NCBI RefSeq assembly: GCF_020447265.1
Contig: NZ_JAJADR010000005.1
Location: 310,001 to 374,000 of the forward strand
Source of the DNA: Hymenobacter lucidus
GTDB lineage: Bacteria; Bacteroidota; Bacteroidia; Cytophagales; Hymenobacteraceae
Reading direction: 5' to 3'
DNA length: 64,000 nt
The translations under genes and the position numbers were made by a program. Shown one piece after another: positions 40,707 to 47,305 of this stretch; position 1 is the first letter of the stretch; every line of letters begins with the position of its first letter. A model generated the notes under the pieces. The model had not been told where the DNA came from and did not search any database. It saw nothing but the letters and a program-made list of their open reading frames with translations.

Positions 40707-40773
40707 GTTTGTCCTTACAAAGAGCCGGTTGGTGTAATAAATTATCAACCAGCCGCTGAGCCGCCTAAGTTTG
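40707..40773 (+). promoter_or_regulatory. LytTR-type promoter copy 2
   Basis: Distal half-site GTTTGTCCT (40707), proximal GTTGGTGTA (40728-40736), 21 bp apart; -7 box TAAGTTTG at 40766-40773, again 38 bp after the proximal start. This is the promoter nearest the outer-membrane protein gene (ATG 40798). Confidence 0.78.
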
Positions 40774-40797
40774 TATCAATCCTTACCGCCTACCGCT

Positions 40798-43212
40798 ATG
40801 AAAAGTATAGTTCCTGCCACTTTCCTTATGGTTGCCGCCTGCACCGGATTTCACTCCGCCCAGGCTCAAAGCACCAACGGTATTCTGACCGGAGCCGTAG
40901 CCGACAGCCTCACCAAACAAGTGCTGCCTTACGCTACGATTGTACTGAAAAAAGCTTCCGATCCACAATTCGTGCTCAGCACGATGAGTGATGAAAAAGG
41001 CAGCTTCCGCTTCGAGGGCCTGCAGGCCGGCAGCTACTCGCTGCTGGGCACCTTCATCGGCTACCGCAGCTTTGTGCAGGAAGCCATTACGGTAGAGGCC
41101 GGTGCCGCCCCGCAGCTGAACGTGCTGCTGGCCCCCGACCGCAAGCTGCTGAAGGCCGTGACGGTAACCGCCGTGAAGCCCTTCATCGAGATGCGCGCCG
41201 ACAAAGTGGTACTAAACGTAGCCGAAAGCCCGATAGCCACTGGCGGCACCGCTGCCGAAGTGCTGGGCCGCGCCCCAGGCGTAGTTGAGTCGAACGGCAG
41301 CTACTCGGTGCGGGGCAAGCAGGTAGCAGTGCTCATTGATGGCAAATACACCAACATGAGCGGCTCGGACCTGAAAGACATGCTGGCTGCCATGCCCAGC
41401 AACACGCTCGACAAGGTAGAGGTAATCACCAACCCTTCAGCCAAGTACGACGCCCACGGTGGCGCTCTTATCAACATTGTGACCACCAAAAGCAAGTCGT
41501 TTGGTACCAACGGCACCCTGACCAGCGGCCTCGGCACGGGGCGCTACGCCCGCTACAGCAGCGGCCTTAGCCTGAACCACCGGCAGGAGAAATTCAACCT
41601 CTACGGCAGCTACGACTACCTGCGCCTGAAGAACTATAGCCGCTCGGAAACGCAGCGCGCCGTAAGTCCGGAGGCAGCGCTGGCCGAAAACGGCAACGAA
41701 GTGGCCGAGCGCCACAGCAACACCGCCAAGCTCGGCCTAGACTACGACATTAACAAAACCAGCTCAGCCGGCATCCTGGTGAAGGGTATCATGAGCTTCC
41801 GCAACCGGGCCGGGGGTACAGGCTCAGTATTGGCCGGCACCGGCACCAACGACCTGCTCTCCAACGTGCGCACCACCGGCGACTCCCGCTTCATTAGCCC
41901 CACGGTGAACCTCTACTACAAATCGACGGCGGGCAAGCCGGGTACGGAATTGCGCCTCAGCGCCGACTACTTCCGCTACCAGAAAGCCTGGCACGACGAT
42001 ATCAGCACCTTTTATCAGAATGCCGACGGCACCGACTACGCCGACCCGTGGTATCTGCGCAACAACTCGCCGGCCAGCAACGACGTCAAATCCCTGGCCG
42101 TGGACTACACCCGGCCCCTGGAAAAGGCAACGCTGGAAATGGGGGCCAAATCGACCTTCACTACCACCGACAACGACATTCGCTGGCAGGAGCTGACCGA
42201 CGGGGCCTGGCAAACGGACGCGGGCAAGACCAACCACTTCATCTACCGCGAGAATATCAACGCGGCGTATATCACCTACAACAAAAAAATCCAGAAAGTA
42301 GGCTTGCAGGCCGGGCTGCGCACCGAGCAAACCAACACGGAAGGCACTTCCCTGACCACGGGGCAAACTACCAGGCGCAACTACCTGAACTTCTTCCCCA
42401 GCGTGACGGTCAACTACGACCAGTCGGACAAGCAGCAGCTCAGCTTTAGCTACCAGCGCCGCATCGACCGATTCCGCTTCGACCTGGTAAACCCCTTCGT
42501 AACCTACGTCAGCCAGTATTTATACTATCAGGGCAACCCCAACGTGCGGCCTTCGACTTCCCACAACTTCTCCTTCTCGCACACTTACAATAACCAGCTC
42601 TCGACCTCCATCAGCTACTCGCACCACCAGGACGTACTGACGCAGGTGTTCCGCAAACGAGACGCCACCGCAGTAGTAAGCACCTTCGAAAACTCCAATA
42701 GCGCCGAGTCGATTGACATCAACGTGGCCCACTCCAAGCAGCTACTGCACAACAAGTGGAGCAGTACCAACACCGGCGGCCTGAGCTACGCCAAAGTCAA
42801 CTCGACGACCGATGCAAGTCTGAACTCGGCCACTCCTTCGCTCTACGCCAGCTCCAACAACTCCTTCCAGGTGGCCAAGGGCCTCAAGCTGGAACTCTCA
42901 GCCTACTACTACTCTCCCATGAAATTCGGGGCCTACGACTTCGCCGCCCGCTATGCCGGCAGCCTGGGCATGTCGAAGAGTGTATTGCAAGGTGCCGGCA
43001 CCCTGACGCTGAACGTGACCGACCTACTTAACACCCAAACCAGCCGCTACACCATCAGCTCCTTTGGGGTGAACTCGACCAACGAAAGCAAAGCCGAAAG
43101 CCGGTTTGTCCGGCTCAACTTCAGCTACCGGTTTGGCAACAAGAATGTGAAGGCCAGCAAGGCCCGCAAAATAGGGACCGAAAGTGAGCAGCGGCGTATG
43201 GAAGCAAACTAG
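40798..43212 (+). CDS. Outer-membrane beta-barrel protein with carboxypeptidase-like plug region
   Basis: 804 residues from the ATG at 40798 (signal peptide MKSIVPATFLMVAACTGFHSAQAQ). A CarboxypepD_reg-like domain (about 30-115, ILTGAVADSLTKQVLPYATI, DEKGSFRFEGLQAGSY) precedes a plug-like part (AAEVLGRAPGVVESNGSYSV, VAVLIDGKYTNMSGSDLKDM, IEVITNPSAKYDAHG-type), then an OMP_b-brl_3 barrel rich in alternating aromatic strands, ending VRLNFSYRFGNKN. It resembles TonB-linked receptors but I see no clear TonB box. It is 74 bp upstream of eight precursor genes under the shared promoter, so it may export, re-import or sense the peptides, or give protection. That link is inference. Confidence 0.88.
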   Translation: MKSIVPATFLMVAACTGFHSAQAQSTNGILTGAVADSLTKQVLPYATIVLKKASDPQFVLSTMSDEKGSFRFEGLQAGSYSLLGTFIGYRSFVQEAITVEAGAAPQLNVLLAPDRKLLKAVTVTAVKPFIEMRADKVVLNVAESPIATGGTAAEVLGRAPGVVESNGSYSVRGKQVAVLIDGKYTNMSGSDLKDMLAAMPSNTLDKVEVITNPSAKYDAHGGALINIVTTKSKSFGTNGTLTSGLGTGRYARYSSGLSLNHRQEKFNLYGSYDYLRLKNYSRSETQRAVSPEAALAENGNEVAERHSNTAKLGLDYDINKTSSAGILVKGIMSFRNRAGGTGSVLAGTGTNDLLSNVRTTGDSRFISPTVNLYYKSTAGKPGTELRLSADYFRYQKAWHDDISTFYQNADGTDYADPWYLRNNSPASNDVKSLAVDYTRPLEKATLEMGAKSTFTTTDNDIRWQELTDGAWQTDAGKTNHFIYRENINAAYITYNKKIQKVGLQAGLRTEQTNTEGTSLTTGQTTRRNYLNFFPSVTVNYDQSDKQQLSFSYQRRIDRFRFDLVNPFVTYVSQYLYYQGNPNVRPSTSHNFSFSHTYNNQLSTSISYSHHQDVLTQVFRKRDATAVVSTFENSNSAESIDINVAHSKQLLHNKWSSTNTGGLSYAKVNSTTDASLNSATPSLYASSNNSFQVAKGLKLELSAYYYSPMKFGAYDFAARYAGSLGMSKSVLQGAGTLTLNVTDLLNTQTSRYTISSFGVNSTNESKAESRFVRLNFSYRFGNKNVKASKARKIGTESEQRRMEAN

Positions 43213-43286
43213 TCCCAACTCTCAGCCCACCAAAACCGCTTGTTTATCTCCTTATTCTCTTGTCTTAGCTATAACCACTATACCTC

Positions 43287-43490
43287 ATGAAAAAGCACGC
43301 TTCCCTCAATAACAGCAAGTTACTCCTCAACAAAGAGCGTATTGCCTGCCTCTCGGCCAGCGACATGGAACACATCATCGGCGGCTTCCAGGTGGATGCC
43401 CACGAGTACAGCACCAACGGCGTAGGCACCTGCAACATGTGCACCACCTTAGGCGGCAACACCCAGCTGATTCAGTACGAGACTCGCTAG
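43287..43490 (+). CDS. Gly-Gly lanthipeptide precursor B1
   Basis: 67 residues. Leader MKKHASLNNSKLLLNKERIA, cleavage site HIIGG at 33-37, core with VGTCNMCTTLGGN. The leader fits the Bacteroidota [KL]-x-[LF]-x-K-E-x-[IV]-A-x-L-S pattern. First of eight; most divergent core. Confidence 0.88.
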   Translation: MKKHASLNNSKLLLNKERIACLSASDMEHIIGGFQVDAHEYSTNGVGTCNMCTTLGGNTQLIQYETR

Positions 43491-43543
43491 CCGGCCTTCC
43501 CTGCCCCACTTTATCCTGCCTATCTCTACTACCGATATCCACT

Positions 43544-43744
43544 ATGAAAAAGCAAGCCTCCTTCAGCAACAGCAAATTGCTCTTCAGCAAAGAGAAAATA
43601 GCCCACCTCTCCGCCCCGGAACTTGCCCAGATTGTGGGTGGCGCGGCTCAGGCCGACTGCAACAGCAGCCGCCACGATTTCACCTGCCAACTCTGCACGG
43701 GAGTAACCCACAACGATGGGCAGGCGCTGGTACAGCCCGAATAG
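43544..43744 (+). CDS. Gly-Gly lanthipeptide precursor B2
   Basis: 66 residues from the ATG at 43544. Leader MKKQASFSNSKLLFSKEKIA, cleavage QIVGG, core with an extra Cys (AQADCNSSRHDFTCQLCTG): three Cys in total, while the other B cores have two. Confidence 0.88.
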   Translation: MKKQASFSNSKLLFSKEKIAHLSAPELAQIVGGAAQADCNSSRHDFTCQLCTGVTHNDGQALVQPE

Positions 43745-43789
43745 AAATTCATATAGCTCAATTATAATCAACACACTACTACCACTATT

Positions 43790-43987
43790 ATGAAAAAGCA
43801 CGATTCCCGTAAGCTTAATTTCAGCAAGGAAAAAATCGCCAATCTATCGGCGGCCGACCTCGACCAGGTGGTAGGCGGCAAAGAAGCTCCTACTGTGGGC
43901 GACGCCAGTACCCGGTGGCTTTTCACCTGCGAAATGTGTACTACCATCGGGCCCGATACCAGCATTGCACCGCAGGAGCAAGTATAG
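43790..43987 (+). CDS. Gly-Gly lanthipeptide precursor B3
   Basis: 65 residues. Leader MKKHDSRKLNFSKEKIANLS, cleavage QVVGG, core with ASTRWLFTCEMCTTIGPD. Two Cys in TCxxCT. Confidence 0.9.
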   Translation: MKKHDSRKLNFSKEKIANLSAADLDQVVGGKEAPTVGDASTRWLFTCEMCTTIGPDTSIAPQEQV

Positions 43988-44033
43988 CCCCCGGCTCCTC
44001 ATATAACTTATTGCCAATCAATAAGCCACCGTT

Positions 44034-44213
44034 ATGAAAAAGCAAAATTCGAACAAGCTCGCCTTCAGCAAAGAGAAAATAGCCAACCTATCGGCCGCGG
44101 AACTGGGCCAGATAATAGGTGGCCAGCAAGACGGCGAAAGAATCAGCACTTACCACGATTTTACCTGCGGCTTGTGCACTGACGTTCACGTCGAAATCAA
44201 AGACAAACCTTAA
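44034..44213 (+). CDS. Gly-Gly lanthipeptide precursor B4 (59 aa)
   Basis: 59 residues, ATG at 44034, TAA at 44211-44213; short enough to be missed by many gene callers. Leader MKKQNSNKLAFSKEKIANLS, cleavage QIIGG at 26-30, core YHDFTCGLCTDVHVEIKD. Confidence 0.9.
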   Translation: MKKQNSNKLAFSKEKIANLSAAELGQIIGGQQDGERISTYHDFTCGLCTDVHVEIKDKP

Positions 44214-44268
44214 CCTTTTTTTACTCACTTTTCTTCATTCACTTTCATCCTTTATTTAACCCATTATC

Positions 44269-44457
44269 ATGAAAAAGCAAGATTCCAACAAGCTCACCTT
44301 CAACAAGGAAAAAGTAGCTAACCTGTCGTCGGCCGACCTGGGCCAAGTGGTAGGTGGCAAAGAGGCTCCGGCCGCTACCGACACGAGCACGCACGCCAAC
44401 TTTACCTGCAGCCTGTGCACCACGCTGACCGGCATTGCCCCAGAAGAGCAGGCTTAA
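44269..44457 (+). CDS. Gly-Gly lanthipeptide precursor B5
   Basis: 62 residues. Leader MKKQDSNKLTFNKEKVANLS, cleavage QVVGG, core KEAPAATDTSTHANFTCSLC then TTLTGIAPEEQA. First member of a duplicated block; its core equals that of B8. Confidence 0.92.
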   Translation: MKKQDSNKLTFNKEKVANLSSADLGQVVGGKEAPAATDTSTHANFTCSLCTTLTGIAPEEQA

Positions 44458-44529
44458 TTGCCCCTACTGTAGCACGTATTCTTACTCACTTTTTATTTCA
44501 TCTTTCTTCATTTCTTATTTACCACTATC

Positions 44530-44718
44530 ATGAAAAAGCAAGATTCTAAACTCGCCTTTAACAAAGAAAAAGTAGCTAACCTGTCGTCAGCTGATCTGGA
44601 CCAGGTAGTAGGTGGCAAAGAAGCCGCTACCCACCCCACCGACGGCAGCACCCACGCCAACTTTACCTGCAGCCTGTGCACCACGCTAACTGGTATTGCT
44701 CCCGAAGAGCAGGCGTAA
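44530..44718 (+). CDS. Gly-Gly lanthipeptide precursor B6
   Basis: 62 residues. Leader MKKQDSKLAFNKEKVANLSS, cleavage QVVGG, core region KEAATHPTDGSTHANFTC then SLCTTLTG. The protein is identical to B7. Confidence 0.92.
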   Translation: MKKQDSKLAFNKEKVANLSSADLDQVVGGKEAATHPTDGSTHANFTCSLCTTLTGIAPEEQA

Positions 44719-44769
44719 TTTCTCTTAATTCTAATTTCTCATTCTTTTCACTCTATCAATTCTATTATC

Positions 44770-44958
44770 ATGAAAAAGCAAGATTCTAAACTCGCCTTCA
44801 ACAAAGAAAAAGTAGCTAACCTGTCGTCGGCCGACCTCGACCAAGTAGTAGGTGGCAAAGAAGCCGCTACTCACCCTACGGATGGCAGCACGCACGCTAA
44901 TTTCACTTGCAGCCTGTGCACCACGCTGACCGGCATTGCCCCCGAAGAGCAGGCTTAA
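44770..44958 (+). CDS. Gly-Gly lanthipeptide precursor B7
   Basis: 62 residues, amino-acid identical to B6 although several codons differ. It lies exactly 501 bp after B5. Cleavage QVVGG, TCSLCTTLTG core. Confidence 0.92.
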   Translation: MKKQDSKLAFNKEKVANLSSADLDQVVGGKEAATHPTDGSTHANFTCSLCTTLTGIAPEEQA

Positions 44959-45030
44959 TTGCCCCTACTGTAGCACGTATTCTTACTCACTTTTTATTTC
45001 ATTTTTCTTCATTTCTTATTTACCACTATT

Positions 45031-45216
45031 ATGAAAAAGCAAGATTCTAAACTCGCCTTCAACAAAGAAAAAGTAGCTAACCTGTCGTCAGCTGATCTGG
45101 ACCAGGTAGTAGGTGGCAAAGAGGCTCCGGCCGCTACCGACACGAGCACCCACGCCAACTTCACCTGCAGCCTGTGCACCACGCTGACTGGTATTGCTCC
45201 CGAAGAGCAGGCCTAG
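45031..45216 (+). CDS. Gly-Gly lanthipeptide precursor B8
   Basis: 61 residues. Leader as B6/B7, but core as B5 (APAATDTSTHANFTCSLC). It lies exactly 501 bp after B6. Last precursor. Confidence 0.92.
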   Translation: MKKQDSKLAFNKEKVANLSSADLDQVVGGKEAPAATDTSTHANFTCSLCTTLTGIAPEEQA

Positions 45217-45240
45217 GTTTCTGAACCGCTAGCTTATCAT

Positions 45241-45360
45241 CTCCAGCCTTTCGCTACTTCACGAAGTTCCCCGCCTACGCCGACCAGATTGGCCCTACAC
45301 GCAACGAGCTATGTCAATGCGTCGCCAGCGAAGCTTTAGTAGCGTAGCGAAAGGCTGAAG
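45241..45360. repeat. Inverted-repeat element after the precursor array
   Basis: 17-bp arms (CTCCAGCCTTTCGCTAC at 45241-45257 and the complement at 45344-45360, one mismatch) bound a 120-bp segment. The right half contains GCTTTAGTAGCGTAGCGAAA. Possibly a terminator for the precursor operon or a small mobile element remnant. Confidence 0.6.
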
Positions 45361-45588
45361 ATGGAGCCCCTCGCCTGCCCCTTGTGGCACTCCCACCGGG
45401 GGCAGGCACCGAGGCTACTCTCCTACTTATTGCCTCTGTTATCATTGAGTTACATTATATCATTAGCTGCTTTCGTTGCCTATTATTTGCCTTATTTTAG
45501 CCTTTATTATTACCTGCTTTATTACCTATTTTATTTAGCTATCCGGACGGCAATCGTCGCAATACTGTTTACACAGGGCTCTACTTAA
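45361..45588 (+). CDS. Possible small hydrophobic peptide (75 aa)
   Basis: An open frame of 75 residues whose middle is strongly hydrophobic (LLPLLSLSYIISLAAFVAYY, YLFYLAIRTAIVAILF), enough for two membrane helices. Its place between precursors and lanC2 would suit an immunity peptide. However, the region is T-rich, which makes such peptides by chance, and the start codon sits on the edge of an inverted repeat. Treat as a weak candidate. Confidence 0.25.
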   Translation: MEPLACPLWHSHRGQAPRLLSYLLPLLSLSYIISLAAFVAYYLPYFSLYYYLLYYLFYLAIRTAIVAILFTQGST

Positions 45589-45612
45589 AAGGGACCTGTG
45601 TAACAGTTTTTA
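45564..45612 (+). terminator. Hairpin with T tract before lanC2
   Basis: ACTGTTTACACAGG pairs with CCTGTGTAACAGT (one-base bulge), followed by TTTTTA. Likely ends read-through from the precursor array or acts as an attenuator for lanC2. Confidence 0.65.
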
Positions 45613-45725
45613 TAGACAGGTCGCCCTATTTTTCATCTTCCTGACGTCCTGTCTTTTCCTTTCGACTTAACGGGCAATTGCCCCTTTTCTCATACTAGCT
45701 TTTCGCTGCTAATCGATTTTGTTTT

Positions 45726-46910
45726 ATGCCTACGCAAGAAGTAATCAGCACCAAGCTGCTGCAGATCGAGCAAGATATTTTTGCCACGTACACGGCCAAG
45801 CCGTCCCTGTCGGTAATGTGTGGTAACGGCGCGCTGCCCATCTTCTACTATAGCCTCTACCACACCTACCAGGACGAAACGTACCGGGAAAAGGCGGAAG
45901 TAATTCTGGACCATATTCTCGACCAGCTCAACCAGGGCATTACCTCCTTCACGTACTGCGACGGTCTGACGGGCGTAGCCACTATGTTGAGCTATCTGGT
46001 GGAAAAGGAGTTTATTGGCGACGAAATGGACGATTTCCTGAGCCAGTGCGACGAGGCTCTGTTCAAAGTATTTACCCGGCTCATGGCGCAGGCCGACCTC
46101 GACTACCTGCACGGCTCGCTGGGCGTGGCTACCTACTTCCTGAACCGTTACCGCACCAGCCCGGCCGTGCTGCCCCAGCTGCTTACCATTGGCGCCGCCA
46201 TTCACGAGCACGTAGCGCACATGGTCGACCCGGCTACGAGTACGGCCGAGGTTTTCAACTGCGGCATGGCGCACGGCCAGGTGTCAAGCCTGATTTTTCT
46301 GACCAAATACCACACCCTGGCCCCCAATCCGGCCGCGGTAGCAGCTACCATCCGCCTCATTGCCCAGCGCCTGCTTGGGTATCAGTCGGCCAATGCGGCT
46401 ACGCTGTCCATTTTCCCGGCAATTGTGCAGCTCGCCGGCTCCGGCACACCCGATGAGGCGGCCTATAGCGTGCCCAATGGCTGGTGCTACGGCGACACGA
46501 TGATTTCGCTCGGTTTGCTGGCTGCCGGCCAAACCCTGCACGATGCCGACCTAGTGGCCGAGGCTACGGCACTGGCCCTGCGCACCACGGCCCGCAACAG
46601 CTGCGAAACGGCCATCATCAACGACGGCGGCATGTGCCACGGCAGCGCCGGGCTGGCGCATATGTACAAAAAATGGCACCAGGCCACGGGCATCGAGGCC
46701 TTCGAGGAAAACCATCTGCACTGGCTGCGCCAAACCCTGGAGCTGACCAACCACGCCGATGGGCTGGGCGGCTTCAAAAAGTTCGAGGGCAATAATAAGT
46801 ACTCCAACAAGTTTGGCCTGCTCGACGGGGCCAGCGGCGTGGGCCTGGTGCTGGCCGACTACGTGCACGGCCAGCCTTCCGACTGGGACCGGTTCTTTTC
46901 GCTGTCGTAA
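45726..46910 (+). CDS. lanC: Lanthionine synthetase C-family cyclase (LanC2)
   Basis: 394 residues. All LanC landmarks are intact: YCDGLTGVATMLSYL, YLHGSLGVATYFL, GMAHGQVSSLIFL, WCYGD with zinc ligand Cys254, and MCHGSAGLAHMY with Cys304 and His305, then LLDGASGVGLVLADY. It should catalyse addition of Cys thiols to dehydrated Ser/Thr in the precursor core. It follows the Gly-Gly precursors and precedes lanB2, so it probably serves the B family; it could also serve the A family, as LanC1 lacks zinc ligands. Confidence 0.94.
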   Translation: MPTQEVISTKLLQIEQDIFATYTAKPSLSVMCGNGALPIFYYSLYHTYQDETYREKAEVILDHILDQLNQGITSFTYCDGLTGVATMLSYLVEKEFIGDEMDDFLSQCDEALFKVFTRLMAQADLDYLHGSLGVATYFLNRYRTSPAVLPQLLTIGAAIHEHVAHMVDPATSTAEVFNCGMAHGQVSSLIFLTKYHTLAPNPAAVAATIRLIAQRLLGYQSANAATLSIFPAIVQLAGSGTPDEAAYSVPNGWCYGDTMISLGLLAAGQTLHDADLVAEATALALRTTARNSCETAIINDGGMCHGSAGLAHMYKKWHQATGIEAFEENHLHWLRQTLELTNHADGLGGFKKFEGNNKYSNKFGLLDGASGVGLVLADYVHGQPSDWDRFFSLS

Positions 46911-46936
46911 CTCCTCTTGCGGCACTCAGCAATGCC

Positions 46937-46978
46937 GCCACCGGGCCGGCTTCTCCTTGGGGAAGCCGGCCCGGTGGC
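46937..46978 (+). terminator. Hairpin after lanC2
   Basis: Perfect 17-bp stem GCCACCGGGCCGGCTTC and complement, 26 bp after the stop. Weak T tract (CTTTCC). Confidence 0.7.
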
Positions 46979-47088
46979 TTTCCGGCGTACCAGTTGGCCA
47001 GCTCAAAGCAACCGGCATGCCCTGAGCCAGCGGCCAGCGGCTGGGTCATTTTGCCGGCAAAATCAGGCCTATTGACCCCGAAATTCGG

Positions 47089-47155
47089 GTTGGTATAGGC
47101 AATGACCGGGTTCGTGTATTTTTTTTCAGGACGGGAAAGGACCGGGGTATTTTTG
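47089..47155 (+). promoter_or_regulatory. LytTR-type promoter of the lanB2-exporter operon
   Basis: Distal CGGGTTGGTATA (GTTGGTATA at 47089) and proximal CGGGTTCGTGTA (GTTCGTGTA at 47110) are direct repeats 21 bp apart. The -7 box TATTTTTG is at 47148-47155, 38 bp after the proximal start, giving an mRNA leader of about 145 nt before lanB2. Confidence 0.78.
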
Positions 47156-47305
47156 GTAAGAAGAATAAGAATAGGGGTGTTCTGCCCCCGCTTTTGAGCG
47201 GGTGAGCAGTAGCTGCCGGGTAACGCATCCGCATTAGCCTCGCCACTCGCCCATTCGGCCGCTTCCTGCCTTAAAATCATACTCTGTCATTCTAAATCCG
47301 TTTTT

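Larger units (their letters stand above)
40342..40797. other. 456-bp divergent regulatory region
   Basis: Between lanB1 (minus) and the outer-membrane protein gene (plus). It holds the inverted repeat at 40413 and two copies of the LytTR-type promoter (40567-40633 and 40707-40773). Both face the plus strand. No small gene seen. Confidence 0.7.
44269..45216 (+). repeat. 501-bp tandem duplication of a two-precursor block
   Basis: B5 to B7 and B6 to B8 are both offset by 501 bp. The spacer after B5 (TTGCCCCTACTGTAGCACGT and onward) reappears almost unchanged after B7. Core types are in the order 1-2-2-1, so exchange between copies followed the duplication. Confidence 0.88.
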
